Shown here: positions 25,821-33,341 of the stretch, in pieces
Layout: each line of letters begins with the position of its first letter
How positions within the stretch are numbered: the stretch's first letter is position 1
Assembly (NCBI RefSeq): GCF_006438915.1
Contig: NZ_RCZE01000022.1
Span: forward strand, 1-49,784
Reading direction: 5' to 3'
DNA length: 49,784 nucleotides
Source: Pseudomonas arsenicoxydans
GTDB taxonomy: Bacteria; Pseudomonadota; Gammaproteobacteria; Pseudomonadales; Pseudomonadaceae
Notes under the pieces: generated by a model
What the model was told of the DNA's origin: nothing
Database searches by the model: none
What the model saw: the letters and a program-made list of their open reading frames with translations, nothing else
Position numbers and translations under genes: made by a program

Positions 25821-26249
25821 TCAGTTCTGGGAAGGGGTCATGCACGCGGCGTTCAACATGCCGACGCTGATGGCCACTGCCGCGACATAAATGCCCGCCG
25901 CGATTTCACCTTTCTTGATGCGTTCCGAGGTGCCTTTGAGCACCAGGCTGGTCATCAGGAACGCCAGCAGTTGCACGAACGCAGCGATCACCGCCCAGAC
26001 GACGAAGTCGAGCAGGCTGATCGAGTAGGCAATCACATTGCTCGCTGGAATGGCGAAGCCAATGATCGCGCCACCCAGTGCAATCGCAGCCGCCACGTTA
26101 CCCGAACGGATCAGTTCGAACTCTTTGTGCGGGGTGATGCGGGTGTAAATGAACTGGAACAGCGCGAACAGCACGGCGGCGCCGAGGATGTACGACAGAA
26201 AACCGAGCACGGCGGCCGGGTTCAGGGAGATGGAGAGTGCTTCTAGCAT
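25821..26249 (-). CDS. DUF350 membrane protein (YjfL family)
   Basis: 142 residues with four predicted transmembrane helices: about 14-34, 52-72, 76-102 and 114-136. Glycine-rich AAAIALGGAIIGFAIPASN is typical of the two-repeat DUF350 fold. The function is unknown. In E. coli the corresponding gene yjfL lies between yjfK and yjfM, and the order is the same here. No signal peptide. Confidence 0.85.
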   Translation of the reverse strand: MLEALSISLNPAAVLGFLSYILGAAVLFALFQFIYTRITPHKEFELIRSGNVAAAIALGGAIIGFAIPASNVIAYSISLLDFVVWAVIAAFVQLLAFLMTSLVLKGTSERIKKGEIAAGIYVAAVAISVGMLNAACMTPSQN

Positions 26250-26263
26250 GGACGGCTTCCTTG

Positions 26264-26947
26264 TTAAAAAGTATTCAGGTCGGTGGTGTACAGCGAGACG
26301 CCCAGCGACGTGCTCAAACTGATGGTGCCTTCGGCATCTTCTTCGACGGAAAACAGCAGGAATTCCCGGCGATCGGTCAGGCCGGTTTCGCGGGCGTACA
26401 GCATAGAACGGTGCTCGATGCTGTAGGACTCATCCGGATTTTTCAGCTGTTCGCTCAATGCCACCAATTCGGTCTGGCCATTTTCGGTGCCCCATTCGCG
26501 GGTGTATTCGACACCGTTGTGGGTGTAGGTCGGCAAGCCGATCAGGCTCTGCGGGCCGGCCAGTCGACGCAGTTCCGCTTCGCTGCTGATGGTGATGTAG
26601 CTGAGGTAATTGAACAGAATGACCGACTCGACCTGGCCAGCGATATCGCCGGTGGTGTGCACTTGCAGCCAGTATTCTTCGTCGTTCATGTAATAGCGCG
26701 ACAGCCAGGTCGACTGCCCGAGATCGATGGTGCCGTTGCTCCAGATTTGCTGGGAGCCCGGGATCGTCACCGTGGAGTTGCCGTCGAGCAACAACTTCAG
26801 CGTCGTGTCGAACATCACCCCCTTGCCCAAGGCCAGGCCCAGCGGGCCAGTGGCGGGTGGCGAGGTTTCGTTGGCAGTCCATTTTGACGGGGTGTTTGTT
26901 GCCGTGTTCGGAGCCTCAAGCCCCATCAACTGTTTAAACCATCCCAT
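26264..26947 (-). CDS. DUF2491 protein (YjfK family)
   Basis: 227 residues, starting MGWFKQLMGLEAPNTATNTP, soluble and predicted cytoplasmic, with no membrane segment. Segments such as YYMNDEEYWLQVHTTGDIAG and REWGTENGQTELVAL match the YjfK/DUF2491 family as I remember it. Function is unknown. The start overlaps the end of the upstream channel gene by 14 bp, suggesting translational coupling between the channel and this protein. A 14-bp gap separates it from the DUF350 gene. Confidence 0.8.
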   Translation of the reverse strand: MGWFKQLMGLEAPNTATNTPSKWTANETSPPATGPLGLALGKGVMFDTTLKLLLDGNSTVTIPGSQQIWSNGTIDLGQSTWLSRYYMNDEEYWLQVHTTGDIAGQVESVILFNYLSYITISSEAELRRLAGPQSLIGLPTYTHNGVEYTREWGTENGQTELVALSEQLKNPDESYSIEHRSMLYARETGLTDRREFLLFSVEEDAEGTISLSTSLGVSLYTTDLNTF

Positions 26948-27968
26948 TGGAGATCTCCTTCAGGCGAGTGGAGGCAATGTAAAAGAGTTCGCCGCCCTGA
27001 ACGCGTGTGACGCAGGGCGGGTTGATTGAAGGTTGCTGCGCGCCTTTGGCGCGATAGCCGATGAGCGTGGCGTTGTGGCGCTGTTTCATTTGCGCGTACA
27101 AATCGCCAAAAGTCGCTTCATAGGTGTCGGGCAGTTTCATCAGGTATTGAGTGGCGCCTTCACCCACGCACAGCAATTCGTTGATGACCACTGACGAACC
27201 GGGGTCCTGGGAGGCGCGGACCAACATCTCGATGGCCATGCTTGAAGTGCATTCCAGGCTGGGCGCGTAGGCGCTGGCGAGCGCGGCGATTTCACTTTCA
27301 TTGAAGTGTGCGACCACATGCCCGACCGGGTTCAGTTGATTGACCGCCAGCACGGTGGCCAGGGTCAAATCGTCTGACGGGGTGCGCACCAGCACGCGCT
27401 CGGCGCCGGGAACACCGGCACGCATCAACAATGCCGCGGAAGACAGGCTTTCACCTTTGATGAAGTCTGTCTTGCCCGGCATGGGGTTTTCTTCGAGGGT
27501 GCAATCGCAAATGACGATCAGGTTGTCGTTCGAGGTTTCGTCCGCCAGCAACAGTTCAATGACCCGCTCGCTGGACGCACCTTCCCAGCCGATGAGCACG
27601 GTATGGCCAACCTTACCGGTGAAATCGCCTTTGCCCTTCATGCCTTTTCTCCATGCATCGATAACACTGCTGGTGGTTTTGCCGATGGCCGCCGTCAGCA
27701 GCGCAATGCCGCCGAGCATGACCCAGGTCGCCACGAAAATCCGCCCGGCCGCTGTCTGTGGCGCGAGATCTCCATAGCCCACGGTCAGCGTGGTGGTGAG
27801 ATAGAAGTAGGTGAACGTGGCGGGGGCGGTGAGGTGGTGTTCGCCCAGAAACACCAGGCCCAGCCAGGCCGTCGTCAGGTGTACGCCCAACGCAATCAGC
27901 AGGCCCGCCCACCCAAAACGGTGGAAGAGGGACGAGGCGTACATCCGCAATAAAAGAAAAATCGACAT
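26934..27968 (-). CDS. Two-TM potassium-type channel with RCK/TrkA-N domain
   Basis: I chose the ATG at 27968 (MSIFLLLRMYASSLFHRFGW) because AGGGA lies just upstream; a start at 28034 would add 22 non-conserved residues. The protein has 344 residues. TM1 is about 18-40, the pore loop carries the K+ selectivity filter TVGYGD (62-67), and TM2 is about 76-97. A cytoplasmic RCK (TrkA-N) domain (about 115-235) follows, with a degenerate nucleotide loop LIGWEGASS in place of GxGxxG. The C-terminal 100 residues may be a ligand-binding subdomain. Inserted between rhomboid and DUF2491 genes relative to E. coli yjfIJKLMC. Confidence 0.88.
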   Translation of the reverse strand: MSIFLLLRMYASSLFHRFGWAGLLIALGVHLTTAWLGLVFLGEHHLTAPATFTYFYLTTTLTVGYGDLAPQTAAGRIFVATWVMLGGIALLTAAIGKTTSSVIDAWRKGMKGKGDFTGKVGHTVLIGWEGASSERVIELLLADETSNDNLIVICDCTLEENPMPGKTDFIKGESLSSAALLMRAGVPGAERVLVRTPSDDLTLATVLAVNQLNPVGHVVAHFNESEIAALASAYAPSLECTSSMAIEMLVRASQDPGSSVVINELLCVGEGATQYLMKLPDTYEATFGDLYAQMKQRHNATLIGYRAKGAQQPSINPPCVTRVQGGELFYIASTRLKEISNGMV

Positions 27969-28040
27969 GGGGTCCCTGACTTCCGTGGGGTACTTATTCC
28001 TGCGAGGTAATTGCGTTGGCGCCAGAGTGCTCAACTGCGC

Positions 28041-28604
28041 TTACCGGGCGGCATTAAACCTGCTGCGCGGTGCGGATAAAAGTACTTTTGCGGCGATAAA
28101 TCCGGCGAAGGCCCCGAACAGATGCCCTTCGAATGAAATGCCCCGGCGAGGCAGGAAGCCAAAGATCAGGCCGCCATATAACAGCGCCACGACGCCCGCC
28201 GTGAGCACATTGCTCCAGCTCTTCTGGAACCAGGCGCGCGCCAGAATATACGCCCACAGCCCGAACACCCAGCCGCTGGCGCCAATGTGTACGCCTGCAA
28301 AACCGAACAGCCAGACCAGCGAGCCGCCCAGCAGAATAATGATGGCGCTGACCGCCAAGAACCGATTGAGCCCTTCCACCATCACCAGCGTGCCCAGGAC
28401 CAAAAAGGCCACCAGGTTGGCGCTCAGGTGCGAGAAGGACGCGTGCAAAAAAGGTGAAGTGACGATGCCGAGCAGTCCATGCACGGTTCGCGGGATCAGG
28501 CCGAATGCCATAAGGCTGTATCCGGTCGCCGCGTTGATCACTTGCAGCGCGACCATGAAGATGGCCAGGCCGGCGATTAGCTTGAAACCCTTCAGGGCAT
28601 CCAT
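28041..28604 (-). CDS. Rhomboid-family intramembrane serine protease
   Basis: 187 residues with six predicted membrane helices. The catalytic dyad is visible as Ser110 in HIGASGWVFG (GxSG) and His161 in FEGHLFGAFAG. HASFSHLSANL (54-64) is the oxyanion-hole region with His59 and Asn63. Rhomboids cut membrane-anchored substrates within the bilayer. It lies 72 bp before the channel gene and directly after a REPIN. A natural hypothesis is that it processes a membrane component of this operon. Confidence 0.88.
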   Translation of the reverse strand: MDALKGFKLIAGLAIFMVALQVINAATGYSLMAFGLIPRTVHGLLGIVTSPFLHASFSHLSANLVAFLVLGTLVMVEGLNRFLAVSAIIILLGGSLVWLFGFAGVHIGASGWVFGLWAYILARAWFQKSWSNVLTAGVVALLYGGLIFGFLPRRGISFEGHLFGAFAGFIAAKVLLSAPRSRFNAAR

Positions 28605-28642
28605 CCTTGACCTCTACTCGAAAAAACTGAAACGCAATCCAT

Positions 28643-28732
28643 TGTGGGAGCGGGCTTGCTCGCGAAGGCGGTGTGTCGGTCAGCAAAAATGCCGACTGAT
28701 AGATTGCCTTCGCGAGCAAGCCCGCTCCCACA
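28643..28732. repeat. REPIN (inverted REP pair) inside the yjf-like operon
   Basis: Two REP units face each other: TGTGGGAGCGGGCTTGC... at the left and its reverse complement ending CGCTCCCACA at the right, enclosing about 40 bp. It lies between the pspA-like gene and the rhomboid gene. The RNA would fold into one long hairpin that could stabilise or separate parts of the operon mRNA. Confidence 0.92.
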
Positions 28733-28746
28733 GGTTACCGAGTCGG

Positions 28747-29445
28747 TCACTCGGCCGATTTTTGCTTCAGGCGTTCCAGGATCGCATTGGCGCTGCCTTC
28801 GTTCGGCGTGATGCCGGCTTCGCGCAGTTTGCGTTCCAGGTCGGTGCCGGTCGATGCGTCGGCCAGTTCGTCCTGCGCTTGCAGTTCAGCGGCGCGTTGC
28901 TGCTGTTTGGCCTGCAAACGGTTCAGGGTACCGACGGCGGTTTCCAGCTTGCCGTTGGCGCCGCCGCTGGCGATGGAGGCACTGACCTGGGCTTTCTGTA
29001 CGCTGTCACGGGCCTTGGCCATGTCCACTTGCTGGCGCAGGCTCTTGATGCGGTTTTCGGCCTTGGTGATGTCTTTGCGCATGTTTTCCGCGTAACCGCC
29101 GAACTCGGTGGCCTGCTTCTGCTCGACATCCAGTTCGTTGGTCAGGGTCGAAATTGCTTCGGCCACTTCCATTGCCAGGTCTTCGCGGTTGGCCTGGATC
29201 GAGGCCATGGCCTTGGATTCCAGGTCCTTGATTTTGGCGTTGTACTCGCTGACGCGGTCAGCCGACAGTTTGTGCTTGGCCATGATGGTGATCAGCTCAC
29301 GCTTGGCGTTGGCCAGCGCGCTGTCGGCATCGCGAATTTCCTGGTCGAGGATGCGCAGGGCCTGCTGGTCGACGATGGATTCGCCCACTTCAGTGGCGCC
29401 GCCGCGCAGTGCGGTGAACAGTTTGCTCCAGATGGACTGAGTCAT
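28747..29445 (-). CDS. PspA/IM30 family protein (YjfJ type)
   Basis: 232 residues, almost all coiled-coil helix (about 20-190), starting MTQSIWSKLFTALRGGATEV. The pattern LDQEIRDADSALANAKRELI followed by long heptad repeats is that of PspA/IM30/Vipp1, the ESCRT-III-like membrane remodelling proteins that coat damaged inner membrane. It is the YjfJ subgroup by gene context, next to a DUF2170 gene. It is 21 bp downstream of that gene. A REPIN separates it from the rest of the operon. Confidence 0.9.
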   Translation of the reverse strand: MTQSIWSKLFTALRGGATEVGESIVDQQALRILDQEIRDADSALANAKRELITIMAKHKLSADRVSEYNAKIKDLESKAMASIQANREDLAMEVAEAISTLTNELDVEQKQATEFGGYAENMRKDITKAENRIKSLRQQVDMAKARDSVQKAQVSASIASGGANGKLETAVGTLNRLQAKQQQRAAELQAQDELADASTGTDLERKLREAGITPNEGSANAILERLKQKSAE

Positions 29446-29466
29446 TGGATCTTCCTTTCCTGATAA

Positions 29467-30096
29467 TTACTTGAAGAAGCGTTCGAAGGCTTCGCTGGCA
29501 CGCTGGACGTTGTCGACCAGGGTTTTCACCTCGGTCACCACGTTGGTCAGGCTGGAGTCGGAACTCAGCGCGCCGAACATGTTGTAAACGACCTGGCCGT
29601 TGGGCATGGACTCGATACCGATCGAGGACAGCGGGAACATTTCCCGGCTGCGCAGCACGGCATCGTTGAAGGCTGGCACGTCGCTGATGGACTCGACGTC
29701 GACCAGAACGGTGTCGACGATGATCTGCTCACCTGCCACGGCGATGTGAATTGGCAGACCACCAAACTCGTTCATCTCCAGCTTCAGGCTGGGTTCGGCG
29801 CTCTGGATCAGGGAGAGCGTGATCTCTTGCGAAGCCACCTCATCAAGGGCCTTGAGGGCGTTGTAGAGGCTATCGATGTTCCAGTTGTTGCCTGCGCTCA
29901 TGTAATTCTCCGACATGAATGAGCCAGCCAGAATCGGTTGGCGTAGCTGTTGCTCCATCTGCTTGAGCAAGCTTCGGTTTTCGGGAAGCACCCAAGATTC
30001 GTGTTTCACATAACCGGCGGCTGCCAGGCCTGCGCGCATCTGCTTCATGTAAAAGCTCGATGGTTTTTTCGCGGACGGTTTCGTGCGGCTTTGCAT
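29467..30096 (-). CDS. DUF2170 protein (YjfI family)
   Basis: 209 residues, soluble. The first 30 residues are basic (RTKPSAKKPSSFYMKQMRAG). The rest, with WNIDSLYNALKALDEVASQE and FPLSSIGIESMPNGQVVYNM, fits the YjfI/DUF2170 family. Function is unknown. It is the first gene of the operon, with Shine-Dalgarno CGGAGT. It lies directly downstream of the promoter bracketed by two palindromes at 30119-30178. Confidence 0.82.
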   Translation of the reverse strand: MQSRTKPSAKKPSSFYMKQMRAGLAAAGYVKHESWVLPENRSLLKQMEQQLRQPILAGSFMSENYMSAGNNWNIDSLYNALKALDEVASQEITLSLIQSAEPSLKLEMNEFGGLPIHIAVAGEQIIVDTVLVDVESISDVPAFNDAVLRSREMFPLSSIGIESMPNGQVVYNMFGALSSDSSLTNVVTEVKTLVDNVQRASEAFERFFK

Positions 30097-30118
30097 GGCA
30101 GTGACTCCGTTGTGAAAA

Positions 30119-30132
30119 TCTCACGCGTGAGA
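30119..30132. promoter_or_regulatory. Operator-like palindrome, proximal copy
   Basis: A perfect 14-bp palindrome TCTCACGCGTGAGA, just downstream of the predicted -10 box of the yjf-like operon. A second copy of the 12-bp core is at 30166-30177. Confidence 0.65.
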
Positions 30133-30133
30133 A

Positions 30134-30162
30134 ACCCTACGCCCAATATTCATCGTCATCAA
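30134..30162 (-). promoter_or_regulatory. Candidate promoter of the yjf-like operon
   Basis: On the minus strand: -35 TTGATG (30162-30157), 17-bp spacer, -10 TAGGGT (30139-30134). It lies exactly between the two CTCACGCGTGAG palindromes, so a regulator bound there would control access by RNA polymerase. The -10 box is a weak match (four of six). Confidence 0.5.
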
Positions 30163-30164
30163 CG

Positions 30165-30178
30165 ACTCACGCGTGAGT
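30165..30178. promoter_or_regulatory. Operator-like palindrome, distal copy
   Basis: A perfect 14-bp palindrome ACTCACGCGTGAGT, just upstream of the -35 box. Its core is identical to the copy at 30120-30131; the centres are 46 bp apart. Confidence 0.65.
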
Positions 30179-30195
30179 TTTTTCTACCAGGCGCC

Positions 30196-30219
30196 AAAAG
30201 GCCCGCTGCATGGCGGGCC
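30196..30219 (-). terminator. Terminator of the isochorismatase-family gene
   Basis: On the minus strand a 7-bp stem GGCCCGC/GCGGGCC (30213-30219 with 30200-30206) is followed by TTTT. It lies about 64 bp after the stop of the hydrolase gene and keeps its transcript out of the yjf-like operon. Confidence 0.65.
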
Positions 30220-30282
30220 CTGTGGTATTTCAAAGTGTTTCCCGACCGTCAATGAAGCTTGGGGTGCTCACATTTACCGAGT

Positions 30283-30831
30283 TTAATCACGCAGGAACTC
30301 ATCGGTGGACACCACGTTGGCATAGGCAAAACCCAAGGCCGACATGAACGCCGCATGAACATGGGCGGCCGGCACGGTCAGACCGTTGAATTCCAGGTCA
30401 CGGGTGGCACAGGCGTCATGAATCACCGTGACGCTGTAGCCGAAATCCGCCGCCGCGCGTGTGATGCCATCGACGCACATGTGGCTCATGCTGCCGACCA
30501 CCACCAATTCGCTGATTCCTTGTTCATCGAGGATCGATTTCAGCTCGGTTTCGCGGAACGAGTTGACGAAGTGCTTGAGAACCACCGGCTCATTGGCGAG
30601 GTTGAGCACTTTGGGGTGCAGCTTTGCGCCTTCGGAACCGGGGGTAAAGAAGGGTGCCTCTTCGGAGGTGAATTCGTGGCGAATGTGTACCACCGAATCA
30701 CCGGCCTCACGAAAGGCCTTGAGCACACGAACGGCGTTATCTGCCGCGGCGTCAGCGCCGACCAGCGGCCACTTGCCTTGTGGGAAGTAGTCGTTTTGGA
30801 TATCAACTACGATGAGCGCTTGCTTGGCCAT
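30283..30831 (-). CDS. Isochorismatase-family cysteine hydrolase
   Basis: 182 residues from the ATG at 30831 (MAKQALIVVDIQNDYFPQGK); longer reading in this frame has no conserved sequence. The catalytic triad is visible: Asp10 in VVDIQNDY, Lys86 in VVLKHFVNSF and Cys119 in SMSHMCVDGITRA. The cis-peptide segment lies before the Cys. Members cleave amide or vinyl-ether bonds, such as nicotinamide or N-carbamoyl compounds; the substrate cannot be told here. It is divergent from a DJ-1/AraC regulator 102 bp away, a common arrangement in which the regulator controls the enzyme. Confidence 0.9.
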   Translation of the reverse strand: MAKQALIVVDIQNDYFPQGKWPLVGADAAADNAVRVLKAFREAGDSVVHIRHEFTSEEAPFFTPGSEGAKLHPKVLNLANEPVVLKHFVNSFRETELKSILDEQGISELVVVGSMSHMCVDGITRAAADFGYSVTVIHDACATRDLEFNGLTVPAAHVHAAFMSALGFAYANVVSTDEFLRD

Positions 30832-30933
30832 GACTGTTTCCTCGAAGTGCTTGTTGGGTGTGGAATGAAATATTGGGCCTGGCGGGCCGTCCGAGGATTG
30901 GCCGCACCGACAATAGAAGGGGGAAAACTGACA

Positions 30934-31929
30934 ATGGACGCAGAAAGGGCAATCGCCGAACTGGGCGTGCTGATTTATCCCGGCGCGCAGATGGCGGCGG
31001 TGCATGGGCTGACGGACTTGTTCGATGTGGCTAACCGAATCGCCGCCGAGCATCAATCGGCGCGGTTGCCGCTGTTGCGGGTCAGTCATTGGCAGGTTGA
31101 GGGCGATCAGGCCCCCGTTCGGATCTTCGACAGTCATCCGGCTCCGGATTCGGCCTTGGTGGCCGTGTTGATCCCGCCGTCGATCGCCAGCTTTTACGCC
31201 GGTCAGGTGCCGCAGGCGTTGCTCCAGTGGGTTCGTCAGCAGCACGCGAACGGCGCGACCCTCGGCGGCATCTGCGTGGGCTCGATTCTATTGGCTGAAA
31301 GCGGCTTGCTCGATGGCCGCAGCGCCACCGCTCACTGGACCTCGGCCAAAGCCTTCGCCGAGCGTTATCCGGCGATCAAGCTCAAGGCTGATACGCCGAT
31401 TGTCGACGACGGCGACCTGATCACCACGGCCGGGCTGATGGCCTGGTCCGAGTTGGGGCTGCGCCTGGTGAACCGTTTACTGGGACCGAGCATTGCGACT
31501 GGCACCGCACGCTTTCTGGTGGTGGAACACAGCGATAGCGCGAGCGAGTGCGGCAGCAACTTTGCACCGATTCTCAGCCATGGCGACGCCTCGATTCTCA
31601 AGGTCCAGCATTGGCTACAAAGTACCGGCGCGACCGATGTGTCGCTGACCGCCATGGCCGAACGGGCCGGGCTGGAGGAGCGCACGTTCTTGCGTCGCTT
31701 CCGCGCGGCGACCGGGCTCAAACCGACTGAATACTGTCAGCACCTGCGAGTCGGCAAGGCTCGGGAAATGCTCGAGTTCACCAACGGCACCATCGATCAC
31801 ATTGCCTGGACCGTGGGGTATCAGGACCCGAGTGCGTTTCGGGCGACGTTCAAGAAAATCACCGGGCTGGCGCCGAGTGATTACCGGTCGCGGTTTGGTG
31901 TGTCGCCGACGGCTGCAACCCCACGATAG
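30934..31929 (+). CDS. GlxA-type transcriptional regulator (DJ-1/PfpI domain + AraC HTH)
   Basis: 331 residues from the ATG at 30934 (MDAERAIAELGVLIYPGAQM), preceded by GAAGGGGG. The N-terminal part (about 8-195) is a DJ-1/PfpI-like fold; GGICVGSILLAESGLLDGRS contains the nucleophile-elbow Cys. The C-terminal part (about 220-320) is an AraC double helix-turn-helix, with SLTAMAERAGLEERTFLRRF and IDHIAWTVGYQDPSAFRATF. The ligand is unknown. It probably regulates the divergent isochorismatase-family gene. Confidence 0.92.
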   Translation: MDAERAIAELGVLIYPGAQMAAVHGLTDLFDVANRIAAEHQSARLPLLRVSHWQVEGDQAPVRIFDSHPAPDSALVAVLIPPSIASFYAGQVPQALLQWVRQQHANGATLGGICVGSILLAESGLLDGRSATAHWTSAKAFAERYPAIKLKADTPIVDDGDLITTAGLMAWSELGLRLVNRLLGPSIATGTARFLVVEHSDSASECGSNFAPILSHGDASILKVQHWLQSTGATDVSLTAMAERAGLEERTFLRRFRAATGLKPTEYCQHLRVGKAREMLEFTNGTIDHIAWTVGYQDPSAFRATFKKITGLAPSDYRSRFGVSPTAATPR

Positions 31930-31948
31930 CCAGATCACAGAAGAGCAA

Positions 31949-32040
31949 ATGTGGGAGCGGGCTTGCTCGCGAATACGGTCTTTCATTCAACAGATAATTT
32001 GTCTGACACACCGCCTTCGCGAGCAAGCCCGCTCCCACAT
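31949..32040. repeat. REPIN (inverted REP pair)
   Basis: ATGTGGGAGCGGGCTTGCTC at the left and its inverted copy, ending CGCTCCCACAT, at the right, about 40 bp between. It lies downstream of the AraC-type gene. Confidence 0.92.
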
Positions 32041-32231
32041 TTGATTACCGTTGAAGTTGAATCGTGCAAAATGCAGGAGCTGCATCAGCTGTCGTGCAGA
32101 ATAAGACAGGCCTGATGCCATTACCCTTTTCACAACTCTCTGATTTAACGGTTGTTTGCGGCGCCCGCCGCTTGGCCTGATCTCTGCACCTTTCCCTCAA
32201 CACTCATCAAGCGCCAATTGAAGGGGGACGC
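32041..32231 (+). other. Intergenic leader before the DUF3182 gene
   Basis: The 302-bp gap from 31930 holds the REPIN and then this stretch. A small hairpin GCGGC-GCCC-GCCGC is at 32158-32171. Shine-Dalgarno GAAGGGGG is directly before the start codon. I see no convincing -35/-10 pair. Confidence 0.4.
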
Positions 32232-33341
32232 ATGACCCCAACAAGCCGCAAAAAACTGGTGGTTGCCCATTCCGTGCACCCCGATGCGCCACAGCATGAA
32301 GTCGAAACCAATCGCGCCCTGGCCCGTTGGCTGGCGCAAATACTGGGTCTTAAATACGGCGGCAGTTTTGACCAGAAACTGCATAACGGCCGAGATCTTT
32401 ATCTGCTACCAACCCAGACCCTGATAGGCGCCGCTGCCGCCCGGCAAATGGGCGTCAAAGGGCCGGAAGATTTGTGGGGCGGATACGTCGACCACGATTT
32501 CATCTGCACCAAAGCCATAAGCCATGGCTTGCTCAACAAGAATGCCTACGCCCCGCCAGGCTGGTCACCGCTGTTTTCCGAGCGCGTGCGCAATGTGGTG
32601 CTGGATGGCCTCAGCGTGTTCTCCCTCGAGGATGCGCGGCCCGCCGCCGAACACTTGCTTTACAACGGCCCGATCCGTCTCAAACCGGTGCATGCCTGCG
32701 CCGGGCGGGGACAGGAAGTGATTGAAAGCCTCGACCAGTTCGATGCCATCCTCGCCAGACCGGATGCCAGCAAACTGTTCACCGAAGGCGTAGTGTTGGA
32801 ACAGGACCTGAGTGACGTGATCACCCACAGCGTCGGCCAGAGTTTTATCGGCGACACTGTGCTGAGTTACTGCGGTGATCAATACTTGATCGAAGACGGG
32901 CAGGGCGCGCTGGTGTACGGCGGTTCCAACCTGCTGGTGGTGCCGGGTGATTACGAGGACCTGCTCAAGCTGTCGTTGCCGGATGACGTGCGATTGGCGA
33001 TCTGCCAAGCGCAGGTGTTTGACAGCGCCGCCAATGAAGCCTATCCCGGTTTCTATGCGTCGCGGCGCAACTACGACATTGCCCAGGGCCTGGACAGTAA
33101 CGGTAAGCAACGCAGCGGTGTGCTGGAGCAATCCTGGCGCATGGGCGGTGCCAGCAGCGCGGAAGTGGCCGCGTTGCAAAGCTTCGTCAACGATCCGCGG
33201 ATGCGCGCGATACGCGTGTCATCCGTCGAAACCTACATCGACCAGCCGCTGCCGGCAGACGCCATCGAGGTGTATCGCGGCCCCGCGGAAAACAGTGACT
33301 TTCTTCTCAAGTACGTAACGGTCAAATCTTATGACGGCTAG
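32232..33341 (+). CDS. DUF3182 family protein, possibly ATP-grasp-like
   Basis: 369 residues, soluble, no signal peptide. I recognise it as DUF3182, a family common in Pseudomonas with no known function. The central segment GPIRLKPVHACAGRGQEVIE (lysine, then a small Gly-rich loop) followed by VVLEQDLSDV resembles the nucleotide-binding strand-loop and lid of ATP-grasp ligases; that is an inference from motif shape. Its end overlaps the start of the alpha/beta hydrolase gene by 11 bp, so the two products are probably made together. Confidence 0.78.
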   Translation: MTPTSRKKLVVAHSVHPDAPQHEVETNRALARWLAQILGLKYGGSFDQKLHNGRDLYLLPTQTLIGAAAARQMGVKGPEDLWGGYVDHDFICTKAISHGLLNKNAYAPPGWSPLFSERVRNVVLDGLSVFSLEDARPAAEHLLYNGPIRLKPVHACAGRGQEVIESLDQFDAILARPDASKLFTEGVVLEQDLSDVITHSVGQSFIGDTVLSYCGDQYLIEDGQGALVYGGSNLLVVPGDYEDLLKLSLPDDVRLAICQAQVFDSAANEAYPGFYASRRNYDIAQGLDSNGKQRSGVLEQSWRMGGASSAEVAALQSFVNDPRMRAIRVSSVETYIDQPLPADAIEVYRGPAENSDFLLKYVTVKSYDG

